A stretch of DNA of 64,000 nt, taken from the NCBI GenBank assembly GCA_031308135.1, contig JAHLJT010000631.1, positions 266,896,948-266,960,947 of the forward strand. Direction: 5' to 3'. The notes beneath the pieces are model-generated. The model worked only from the letters and a program-made list of their open reading frames with translations, was not told the DNA's origin and made no database searches. Shown here one piece after another: positions 10,966 to 23,582 of this stretch (position 1 is the first letter of the stretch; every line of letters begins with the position of its first letter). The position numbers and the translations under genes are program-made. The stretch is from Acheta domesticus. Taxonomy: Eukaryota > Arthropoda > Insecta > Orthoptera > Gryllidae.

Positions 10966-12350
10966 CATAATTCCGTCAGAGATCGCTAATTTACGTCAAT
11001 TATAAATCGATGAAATTACGCATTTTTTGTTGGCCCAAAGAAAAGGGTTAAAAATGAATGTATCTGCTAAATTATGAATAATGTTTGTATTTGGGAAGTA
11101 AAATAAAATTTTAAATTTCATATAGAATTTAAATATTCCATTATTAACCTTATTTGAACGAAAAATCAACCATGAATCGAAATTTTAAAAAAACTGGTCA
11201 TAAGTGGTCTATTCCAATTTTCGCTATTTTCTCAAAACTAATTCTCTGATTGGAAAACGGACTTCACCAATGCCATCTCGGTGCGAAATCCACCCGTGCG
11301 GTAATATTCAGAGGATTCGATTCAATTTTAAATCGATGAAATTACGCTTTATTGTTGGCCCAAAGAAAGGGTGAAAATGGACCTATTTGCAAAATGATGA
11401 AAACATTTTGTATTTCGGAAGTAAAATATAAGTTTGAAATTTCATATAGGGTTTAAATATTCCATTATTAACCTTATTTGGACGAAAAAACAACCATGAA
11501 TAGAAATTTTTTATAACTGGTAAAAAGTAGTCTATTTCAATTTTCGCTATATTTACGAAATCTAACTCTCTGGTTGGAAAACGGACTTCACCAATGCCAT
11601 CTCGGTGCGGAATTGACCCGTGCGGTAATATTCAGAGGATTCATAATTCCGTCAGAAATCGCTAGTTCACGTCAATTATAAATCCATGAAATTACGCATT
11701 TTTTGTTGGCCCAAAGAAAAGGTTTAAGGATGGACCTATCTGGAAAATTATGAAAATTTTTGTATTTCGGAAGTAAAATACAAGTTTTAAATTGCATATA
11801 GAGTTTAAACATTCCATTATTAACCTTATTTGGACGAGAAAACAACCATGAATCGTAATTTTAAAAAACTGGTCAAAAGTGGTCTATTTAAATTTTCGCT
11901 ATTTTCTCGAAAACTAAGTCTCTGATTGGAAAACGGACTTTACCAATGCAATCTCGGTGCGGAATCGTTTCGTGCGGTAATATTCAGAGGATTCGAAATT
12001 CCGTCAGAAATCGCTAGTTTACATCAGTTACAAATCGATGAAATTACGCATTTTTTGTTGGCCCAAAGAAAAGGGTTAAAAATGGACCTATCGGGAAAAT
12101 TATAAAAACATTTGTATTTCGGAAGTTAAATACAAGTTTTACATTTCATATAGAGTTTAAATATTCCATTATTACCTTTATTTCGACAAAAAAAAGACAA
12201 TGAATCGAATTTATAAAAAATCTGGTCAAAAGTGGTCTATTTCAATTTTCGCTATTTTCTCGAAAACTAACCCTCTGATTGGAAAGCAGACTTCACCAAT
12301 GCAATCTCGGTGCGGAATCGACCCGTGCGGTAATATTCAGAGGATTCGAT
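10955..12350 (+). repeat. Satellite with a period of about 350 bp, four direct copies
   Basis: Copies start at ttcagaggattc at 10,955, 11,307, 11,631, 11,983 and 12,336, giving periods of 352, 324, 352 and 353 bp. Shared internal landmarks are ttttttgttggcccaaagaa, ttccattattaacc, tcggtgcggaat and cgtgcggtaatattc. Copies differ by scattered substitutions and small indels. The 324-bp copy lacks the ccgtcagaaatcgctag segment. Confidence 0.93.
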
Positions 12351-12830
12351 AATTTTCCAGATAGGTCCATCCTTAACCCTTTTCTTTGGGCCAACAAAAA
12401 ATGCGTAATTTCATGGATTTATAATTGACGTGAACTAGCGATTTCTGACGGAATTTCGAATCCTCTGAATATTACCGCACGAGTCAATTCCGCACCGAGA
12501 TGGCATTGGTGAAGTCCGTTTTCCAACCAGAGAGTTAGATTTCGTAAAAATAGCGAACATTTAAATAGACTACTTTTTACCAGTTATTAAAAATTTCTAT
12601 TCATGGTTGTTTTTTCGTCCACATAAGGTTTATAATGGAATATTTAAACTCTATATGAAATTTAAAACTTATATTTTGTTTCCGAAATACAAAATATTTT
12701 CATCATTTTGCAGATAGGTCAAATTTAACCCTTTACTTTGGGCCAACAATAAAGCGTAATTTCATTGAATTAAAATTGACGTAAACTAGCGATTTCTGAC
12801 GGAATTTCGAATCCTCTGAATATTACCGCA
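12351..12830 (-). repeat. Inverted block of the 350-bp satellite
   Basis: The landmark order reverses: tttgggccaacaaaaaatgc, then ctgacggaatttcgaatcc, then ccgcaccgagatggcattgg. The block covers about one and a third units in the opposite orientation. The array switches back to direct orientation at about 12,831 (ttttttgttggaccaaagaa), with a partial copy to about 12,955. Confidence 0.92.
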
Positions 12831-12955
12831 TCCATTTTTTGTTGGACCAAAGAAAAGGATTAAAAATGAACGTATCTGCTAAATTATGAATAGTTTTAGT
12901 ATTTGGGAAGTAAAATATAAATTTTTAATTTCATATAGAATATAAATATTCCATT

Positions 12956-13314
12956 TCCATCAAGTGGTAGATAGAGCCTTTTAAGAGGAATCGAATGGCG
13001 CAAACCGCAATTCAATGCGACTGATAGTTTCGCAGATACTCGCGAATGAATAAAAAACTTTTTTCCGACGTGAGGTTCCCCACGTCCACCGTGACTCATC
13101 CTAACTGGTGTAAGGGTTCCCAACTGAATAACAATGAGATCTGACGTCCCTATTTCAAAAAAGTTTTTTTAACAAATCTAATGTTTGAAAAAATTTTTGC
13201 TGTGATAATTGAAGTGAATGCGGTCTGTTGCCACTAAAACTAGATCCCTTTAGTTCGTACGGATTAAAATAACAATAAAAACAGTATATTTTCGTATCGC
13301 TGTGTCTGTGTGTA
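12956..13314. other. Unclassified sequence between satellite and gap
   Basis: A segment of about 360 bp with somewhat higher GC content at 12,980-13,130. I see no gene or repeat signature. Confidence 0.4.
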
Positions 13315-13414
13315 NNNNNNNNNNNNNNNNNNNNNNNNNNNNNNNNNNNNNNNNNNNNNNNNNNNNNNNNNNNNNNNNNNNNNNNNNNNNNNNNNNNNNN
13401 NNNNNNNNNNNNNN
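13315..13414. other. Assembly gap of 100 N
   Basis: Exactly 100 N, the conventional placeholder for a scaffold join of unknown size. It sits between satellite DNA and a repeat fragment. Missing exons of trypsin gene A could lie in it. Confidence 0.98.
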
Positions 13415-13615
13415 TTTGCAATTTTTGAAGAAAACAACAGAATACAGCATATCATCTGATACAATACATTTACCACTATCCCTACCGAAACTTAAAAAAA
13501 TGGAACCGTTTTTGAGAAAATCTGGTTTTTGTAATTTTTTTTAAATTGCACATATTTCAGGCAATATTGCGTGAAAACTACTAAAAGTTTCAAAAAATTT
13601 AAGTGAGTTCTTAAA
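13415..13615 (-). repeat. Family A repeat, head fragment (copy 2)
   Basis: Reverse complement of the family head. It contains atttaccactatccctacc and caatattgcgtgaaaactac, matching the same landmarks in direct orientation at 15.6 and 28.7 kb. It is cut off by the assembly gap. Confidence 0.6.
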
Positions 13616-14184
13616 CAAAGAACTCACTTGGGATAACACCTTTTATTTGAAGGAAATTGAATTGAAGAATAAGTTTGATAAAAAAAGGGACAGGTTTAAA
13701 GTTTTACATGCAGCGAGGCGCAGATTCAGCTGGAATTGCTATATGAGTAAGATAGAGGTAAATAGAAAAATAGTAGAAAGAAAATAGGAATATGAAATAC
13801 ACACAATTTTTAAGGAAAACGTTAATTTAAAGAGAATACTGGGAAAGCGATAATAGAAAAATGCAATACCTATCATCGAGTTCCTACACTGCGACGACAG
13901 GGCCCTTGCTGTACACTGTGCCGTTGACCAACCTGCAGAAACTAATACCGGCGGCCTAAGCTGGGATTGCTCCGTGACAATGTTCACTCGACGAGGAACA
14001 TCCACAGACGCCGACACGTTTCCTGTAAATGTTAATATCGACTGAGGACATCACTATTACTTTTGGAGAATTCAGTAGGCATGTACTAATTGAAGTGAAA
14101 ACGATATAATTAGAGCAAATCTAATCCATTAATTTAAGTAAAGGAAATACAATTGATTACAATTACGATTACGCCTAAATTACA
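13616..14184. other. Unclassified DNA
   Basis: No gene or repeat is recognised. The short open frames have no family motif. Confidence 0.3.
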
Positions 14185-14380
14185 GTTAACATTGAAATAT
14201 TATAATAGCCATAGGCATTCACAGTTGAAGACTGATTTGGTTGTATTTACCATTGAAAGACTGCAATAGCCATAGGAATACACAGTTGAGAACTGATTGA
14301 AATGTTTGTAGTTAACACTGAAAGATTGCAAAAGCCTTAAGCATTTTCACTTGAAAACTGTGTTGATTGCAATTGGCCTT
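14185..14380. repeat. Three-copy tandem repeat, period about 63 bp
   Basis: Units begin at about 14,185 (gttaacattgaaat), 14,247 (taccattgaaag) and 14,311 (gttaacactgaaag). Each continues with a tgcaatagccata-like block and a cacagttgaaaactgatt-like block. Divergence between copies is considerable. Confidence 0.7.
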
Positions 14381-15230
14381 AACGAGAGTTTGAATATGCA
14401 AAATAGCATGATATAGTAGTGCTGAAATAAAGACATGGCACATTGAGAGCAACGGATTCATGCTGAAAAAGCGTAGACTTGAAGATGGTTCACTTGCGCA
14501 GGTGTGTTGTAATTCGCCTGAAGAAGGGATGATGGCAACGGTTGGCAAGCACACGGTAGTGAACAGGTATTCCGCAAGTTTAGCGGCCACACGATGAAAG
14601 TCCAGGTATTCCGCAAGTTATATTGACGACTGCAGAAGTTGCATTGAATGCCTCAGAAGCGGTCGCAACTGCATAATAGGTGTGCAATGTTGCTACGCGT
14701 GATGCAATAGCATAGAACACGTGATCTAAGTACTGTTCATGCCGGCGGCTCACACACAGTTTGTATGTTATAATAAGTTTGGGATAACATATTTCACAGT
14801 ACATAATGACAGAAAGCTTACCATTGTCACGAACTAGCTGAGAATGGGAGGCTGCAAGGCAACGTATTTGTGTTGCATAGTCCATCACTGCAGTACCAGT
14901 CACTGATGGATTTAATGCACTTTCAGTTACGCCGACACGAATGATCACATATTTATGACGTGTTTAGATGATGGTAGCAGTTCGAGGAGTAACATAATTA
15001 AGTCGCGTGGCTCCTTCGTTTATATAGAACTAGCTTACCCCTGCGAGAACTCTATATCTCATCCTCTTCCTTATTTTTCCATTTCCATATTAAGCCTCTA
15101 ATATATATTTTTTATTCAAGACCGTCCTCAACTTGTTCTAGGATGTCCGGGGGGAATCGTCAAAACTTCGCAAATAAGCTCTTAACACAATTTTAAGCAT
15201 ATTTTGTCTTATAAACTACGTGGATATTCC
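14381..15230. other. Unclassified DNA
   Basis: A local direct repeat of aggtattccgcaagtt occurs at about 14,566 and 14,605. Otherwise I see no gene or mobile element. Confidence 0.35.
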
Positions 15231-15578
15231 GAATGGTTGAGGCGCAATTAGCATTCAAAAGTTGGTTTGAAAATATGCTTTCTAGGCACAAATTTGCAAT
15301 GCAGAAACGTATAAACATTTCCAAAACAGCTAAATTGTTTATCATTTACAATAGGAATCAAATATTTTTGATCAGAAAGAAAAGTTTAATCCAGAAATAA
15401 AAAATCTCCCTATTTACACAATTCGACTTCTTTTTTATTTCTCGGGAAATTTTTCTTGCTGAACAAACGCATTCATTTCTTTTGTAAATAATAAACAATG
15501 TATTTGTTTCTGGAGTGTGTTGCCTAGAGAGCATAATTTCGAAACACCTTTTGGACGCTAATTGCGCCTCAACCATTC
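15231..15578. mobile_element. MITE-like element with terminal inverted repeats of about 55 bp
   Basis: The left end reads gaatggttgaggcgcaatta. The right end, read on the other strand, gives the same 20 bases. Similarity continues inward for about 55 bp through a tatgctttctaggca-like block (tatgctctctaggca at the other end). The whole unit is 348 bp and contains no convincing coding sequence. I could not define a target-site duplication. Confidence 0.8.
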
Positions 15579-15597
15579 TGAGAATTCTATCATTAAG

Positions 15598-16290
15598 GTC
15601 ATGTACATTTTTTGAAAATTATAGTAGTTTTCGAGCAATATTGCGTGCAATATTGCAATTTTAAAAAATTACAAAAACAAGATTTTGTCAAAAATGACTC
15701 CAAGTTTTTTCTCTCTAAGCGTTTGGTAGGGATAGTGCAAAATGTACTCGATGATATGACGTAAACGACATATTGCTGTATTCTTTTTTTTAAAGATTCC
15801 AAAATGTATTTTTTGACCTGTCTCTCACGTCGTATTTACATCATCGGCGATTTGTTGACATTATTATATTAATGAGTACATGTGCTTTAAATAATGTCAA
15901 GTAAAGTTTCTGGAAAAATTAAATAATGTCTAGTAAAGTTTCTCGAAAACTCAACCATTTTCTGTGAAAGATAGCTGAAATTCTGCCTTTTCAGAAACGC
16001 TCAAACGCAATTTTCTCATTATGATTTCAAATGTTTTCTTCAAACTTTTTGAACGGATCGTGCTAATTACACTCTTGATATAACGTAAAGTTCAATTTGG
16101 GGTAATTTTGTGTTTTTTAACAAATTACACAAATGTAATTTCTTTGAAGATTTTTCACACCTTTAATTTGCACATTTCCAGGCATTTGTAAACCATATGG
16201 TATTTGTAAGTGTGAGTTCTTCAAAAGACTTCAAGTGAAGTTTTTTTGAAAATTCAAAATTCCGTGAAAAAGAAGCTTGAAATTTCGCAT
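15598..16290 (+). repeat. Family A repeat, head and middle (copy 3)
   Basis: Runs parallel to 28,683-29,350. Shared landmarks in order are tagtagttttcgagcaatatt, the ggtagggatagtgcaaaatg block, tgagtacatgtgctttaaat, gaacggatcgtgctaat and ttctttgaagatttttcacacc. No coding capacity is apparent. Confidence 0.7.
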
Positions 16291-17261
16291 TTTTAGTAGT
16301 GCTTAACTCGTGTTTGTCGCGTCGCGGAGGTTTCCTCCGGGTTTCTTTTTGTTTGCTTGTCATTTTTGTTGCATAAACTGCGAATGTCACACTGTTCTCA
16401 GTACCTTTCTGCGAACATCTTTCAAGTCGATTGGAGATGTGCAGCAGTACGAGTTAGATCCTCCACCGGTGACAACGAACTCTTAACCCCGTGCGCTGAC
16501 CCGGAGGTTCTCTCCGTTGTCGCGACCCTTGCCGAATGTTAGATTTCTCGTCTGAATGCCGTGTGCTGCTGAGAGCATTTATTGTTTCAACTGGTATTTT
16601 TATCGTACAATAAGGTCGACAAAGAGGAACAATTCAGAAAAATATTTTGTGGATGTGATAGATGAAAGAACTGATTTTGAATTATGAAAATGAATCCGAC
16701 AGAGAGGAAAAGATTACCTACAAGACAGTAATCATAATTCGTCTTCGGAAGAATCGGGTGATAAAGCTAAATATCCGTTTTTCATCTGCAACTAATTTAT
16801 GCGTTCAGAAAAAGACAAACATGTAAATAGGTCTATGAATGAATATTTGAATATGGTAAAATGCGTGCAAGTAAGGTAGGCTGTAAAAAAAACGTATTTC
16901 AACCGAGCTTCCAGATGAAAATGCAAAATGTAAATTTAATGACGCTGCAACTTATTTCGACAATTCGTCTTTGGATTCCTCTTCGTTTACAGGAAAAGAC
17001 TAAAGAAAACTTGAGGGCATATGTGTAAACCGCCTTCAAAATGTTTTTTATTTAATTTATTTATAATGGTCGCAGAAACATCTAGGTCTTGAGCGACCAC
17101 AAGATACTGCTACAGAGTCACATGTGTTTACGAAGTATTTCTGTAGTAAGTTACTATATGACAAATACAGGAGGTTATTATTCCTACTATAGATTATTAT
17201 GGATCGGTCTGACACTTGACCTGGAGAAAGGTATCAAATAGATATTCTTTTATTGATACAT
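16291..17261. other. Unclassified DNA
   Basis: No supported gene. A stretch at 16,620-17,030 has acidic-peptide reading frames that faintly resemble a piggyBac N-terminus, but the match is too weak to call. Confidence 0.3.
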
Positions 17262-17930
17262 GATCTGGGTTTGAAATAGTATTAGCAGATAATCTATAGA
17301 GTTGCATAAGAAAATTAAATGTAAACAATAAACATCTCAACAATAATAATTTATGTAGTAACAGGGATTAACTCTGCTGTAGTTTTTGTATTGATTGGGT
17401 GATATGCATTATTATGTATGTATAGTTATATATTTACACTTTATCATACATATATTTACTCAGACTTTTACCAAGGGAAATAAATATCCAATGGATTTTA
17501 TTTATTGTTTTTGTTATTTCTTGTACCGTATATTTGATATGGCAGCGTGATATCATTGAACAAGTTATCTCAACAGTTACATTCAAGTTCTGGGTTTGAG
17601 ATAGTAATAGCAGTACAAAACATAGATTTGCGTAGAAAATTAAATATACACTATAAGCATCCACGAACAACATAAATGTAGTGGCAGAGATTAACTCTAC
17701 AGCAGTATTTTGCAGTGATTGGGTGGTATTCATTATTGTGTATGTACTGTTTATATATTTAAATACAAATTATCCACACATATATTTACACAGACTTCTA
17801 CCAAGGGGGAATGAGTATCTAATGGATTTTATTTCTTATTTATTTTGTTGGACCATGCTACTAGATATGGCTGACGTGAAATCGTTAAAACTATTCGATC
17901 TCAACAATTTACATTAAGATTCTTGGGATG
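17262..17930. repeat. Tandem duplication of a block of about 330 bp
   Basis: Two direct copies start at ctgggtttgaaatagta (about 17,265) and ctgggtttgagatagta (about 17,590). They stay aligned through ttaactct, gattgggtg, acatatatttac and gacttctaccaagg. The block abuts the 3' side of the minus-strand retrotransposon that follows and may derive from its 3' untranslated region. Confidence 0.8.
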
Positions 17931-17949
17931 TCAGTGGTTAATAAATAGT

Positions 17950-20900
17950 TGAGACATTAAACTACATGAACTCTGGAGTAGATTACAGATATTTATGAAG
18001 GTTGAGCTCAACCAGGAAATGAATCACATTATTTTTATCATTCAAAAGTGTTTGTATGTTGTTTGAAAGATTATATTTTTCTCTTAAATAATTAAAATTT
18101 GGGCAATACATTAATATATGGATAATAGTGATAGGTAGATGACATATTTTGCAGAGATTTGAAGATTCCTTTGCAATTAAATGTGATCTATGTTGGTCAA
18201 AGCTGAATGGTCAATTCTCAAACGAGTAAGTAGCACTTGATCACATCTTTTTTGGAGGTTAGGAGCATGGTCTTCAAAAATTGATTTCCTGATCATGTAC
18301 AGTTTGCTGAGAGGTGAACTTTTCCGTTCGGTATCCTACAATTTCTTGGTTTTGTAAAGGAGTACCTTTTTTATATCATTATGAGAAATATTGATGGTAA
18401 GAGGTAAGGAGGTACAGTTTGGCTGCCCTGTCAACTGAAGCATTGCCGGTTATACCGATATGTGAGGAAATCCAGACAAACACTATTTCTTTGTTAATGT
18501 TTAACAATTCATTTTCAGATTTGTGATTTTTTAATTATTGGATTTAGTCTGGAGGTGCTATTGAAGCTTTTTAGTACACTTCTCGAATCAGTGTAGATTA
18601 CATATTTGAATTTGACATATCTTTGATGTGTTTTAGAGATTTGTATATGGCGTAAGCCTCACAATAATATACAGAGAATATGTCATTAAGCTTGAAAGAT
18701 TGTGTTTAACCATCAATTAATAGAGCACATCCAGAGCCATTAGTGGTTTGGGAACCATCTGTAAATATGCTGGTGAGTTGACTGTAGTTAGATGACAATT
18801 CATTGAAGAGAGCTAGATATATTTGTGGACACGTGTCCGTTTTTCTGTATTCTTTAAGACTTGTATTAATGGTTATTTTGCAAGGAAGCCATGAAGATCT
18901 TTTGGTATTAGTATCAGGATTTACCAGTGGAAATGTGAAGTCTGTCTCATCAATCTCTCATCAAGGTATAGTTTTAACTTTTAATATAGGCTACTGTTTT
19001 GGGAGAATTATTATTTTTGGTATGTAACTGAATATCTTTTAAGTTGTTGGGTGTCTCTTGTATATGATAAAGGCTTCTTAGTGCAATCTTCTGGCATTTT
19101 GGCATTCTTGATTCCACCAAGGAAGTTGTCGTTTTTGTGTGTTATTTGAAGATTTTGGGATAGTTGTTTCTGCAGTTTGATGTATGTGTTCAGTCAGGTC
19201 CTCAATCTTCTTTGTTGTGGAAGTATAGTTCATGTGCAGTAGTTTCATTTCGCTGATTTTAGTTGAAATAATTAATTTGTTTTTGTTAAAGTCTGCTTCC
19301 GATAATTTCCATTTAGGAGTACATTTTATTTCATTTAATGTAACGCATCCTTGTTTGGAGATTATAATGGGAAAATGATCACTACCAAATAGTTCATCAG
19401 AGATTTTCCGAGTCCCAGAGATGAGCAATTGATATAGAACAGATGGTTAGATCAATGGTGCTGAGTGTTTTATAAGTATTATTTAGGTGGGTTGGTGAAC
19501 TATCATTGAGTGTATTAATATGAGTATCATACCATACTTGTTCTAGTATCTTTCCTCTTGAATCAACTTTGTGTGATCCCCACATAAAACTGAGGCTGTT
19601 AATGTCTCCTAATAGAATAAATAGCTTTGGCAGTTGATTTATTAAGTTGGTCAGATAATTAGCAGTGAAGAAATGAATGTGGGAGAGATAAACATTACAT
19701 ATATTTATGGACTTATTTATGAGATTAATCATGACTGCACAACATTCAAGGGTGGCATTAATATGAATTTCATCAACTTAATGAGATGACATTGTATAGA
19801 TTGCTACCCCTCCACTAGCTAGGTTTGCATCTGATCTGTTTCTTAAACACAAATTGTAATTTTTTAATGGTGGTTTTCGGCTGATTTATTTGTTTCTTGT
19901 AGGCAGATCATATCACGATTGTACTTGTTAATTAGAATTAGGAAATTCTCTTTTTGTGGACTGAACCCATTTATATTCCATTGGAGAATGGTATCTGTCA
20001 TTTAAAAGGCAGAATTTGAAAAGGGTATTAGAATGAATCTCCATCACTGATTTCACTGGAGTTTGCAAGTTCTCTGCTTATGTTAATTTTCATTAACTTC
20101 TTTTTTAAATTTGTGAAGTAAACGAGTATTTTTATGCTTTTGTCCGTAAAAAGAGGGTAAGTATCTTCTAACATTAGTAGTAACAGTTTTATACCTGAAG
20201 TAAATTCAAGAACGACTTCCTCAACATTTATGCAATTTTTTGTTTTTCCAAAAAGACTCTTTAGTTGTAACCAATTCACAACATATTTGTTACGTGATTC
20301 TGATAATGTTCCTTTGAGTGGGGCAAGTTGACTTTCTAGTCTATTAGATTCTTCTGCAAGAGAAATTTCAAGTTTTGATTTTTTATTGTTTTCTAAATTT
20401 GATTTAGTCAATGAAGAGTCTTTAGATTGATGGATTTCATAATCCATTGTCTCTGGTGTAACCGGTTGTATGTTATTAGAATCTGAGACACTTTCTAATG
20501 ATTTATTACAAGACTTTTCTTGGGTACCATTCTCTTCATTTCTTTCCTGTGACTTTTTCTTTTTTGGTTGTTTTTTCTGCTTCTGTATTAGGATTTTCCA
20601 CTTTATTCTTGTCTAGTTCTATTAGTGATGATGCATCTGATGGGAGGGATCTTTTTTGAATTGTGGGAAAGTTAGTATTATCTACTTTAAGATTCTCAAT
20701 TTGGGTTTATCTACTACTTCTAGGTATGTTTCAATTGTTTCCAATACTAGTTCATCGTGTATTTCCTTATCTTCCATTTCTGTATTCTGTGTGGGCTTCC
20801 TAGGACATTGGTTTCGCCATACATTTGTCTTGAATTTACCAAGTGTGAAAGCACGCCATCTGATAACCGTAACTGGTGCTTGGTTATATCTTTGTTATAA

Positions 20901-20995
20901 ACCGTAGCTGGTGCATATCTTTTTCCCTTATTCATTGCTAGAGAAAATAGTAACCAAACACGAAGGCCAATCAAACTGGAGTCGTAAATGAAACG
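17950..20995 (-). mobile_element. Non-LTR retrotransposon, I-like or related clade, reverse transcriptase deleted
   Basis: Reading the minus strand from right to left: an ORF1-like region (about 20,980-20,030, broken), then an apurinic-type endonuclease (about 19,985-19,080) starting ILQWNINGFSPQKENF with ICLQET, LLGDINSL, TIDLTIC, GSDHFPI and PWWNQECQ. An RNase H domain (about 18,770-18,380) follows with FTDGSQTTNGSG, CEAYAIYKSL, VIYTDSRSVLKS and ITGNASVDRAAK, so all four acidic catalytic positions are visible. Only about 300 bp separates endonuclease from RNase H, so the reverse transcriptase (normally over 1.5 kb) is gone. An RNase H domain argues against canonical Jockey and for I, R1, LOA or related clades. 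Several frameshifts and stops make the copy inactive. Confidence 0.85.
20028..20447 (-). pseudogene. ORF1 (Gag-like) C-terminal fragment of the retrotransposon
   Basis: A 139-codon open frame rich in Lys, Glu and Ser, lying between the endonuclease start and more ORF1-like frames at 20,560-20,980. LEFTSGIKLLLLMLEDTYP resembles the C-terminal part of insect LINE ORF1 proteins. I see no complete zinc knuckle. Confidence 0.5.
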
Positions 20996-21210
20996 CGGGA
21001 CCCACTAATTTGGTGGATTTACGTTTTAATAAGTAATGTGTATTTTATTTTCTTCCTTTCTTTAATACCTTTCTTGAATCCCTAAAGATTTGTTTTCCTA
21101 AAATTTCCGTGGTAGCTGAAAACAAAACATTTCCACATAAATACGTCAAAAGGCCGATTACGTAACACATTCTTTCAGAAATCTTCTTTCAATGTTTCAG
21201 ATTTGACTAA

Positions 21211-23282
<2,072 letters not shown>

Positions 23283-23582
23283 TTGAATGAACTTAAGGGA
23301 GAATAAAAACATGTTTTTGTAATGATTTGACTGGAGGAGCAAGTGGTGATGGAGCATTGAACTGTAGAAAATATTTTACTGCATTAATTTAAACTGCAGA
23401 TTACACAATGTTTTGCGTACTTCACTTCTTACCTCGAAAACTCAATAATAATTTGAAGGTCCAGTATTCAATTCGAGGCAAAATAGATGCTTTGTTTGAT
23501 CTGAAATAAGCTTTTGAAATTCTCTAGTAAGAGGGTGCAATAGTGAAAGAAAATTTGTAAAATATGTAATTCATTTAACTCA
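23283..23582. other. 3' flank of gene A
   Basis: Holds the probable poly(A) signal AATAAA near 23,305 and AT-rich sequence without other features. Confidence 0.5.

Noticed and set aside
13155..13544. Open frames crossing the N gap
   Set aside because: They consist mostly of unknown residues from the 100 N.
16620..17035. Possible piggyBac transposase N-terminus
   Set aside because: Only short acidic and ENLRAYV-like stretches in different frames; no terminal repeats or catalytic motifs.
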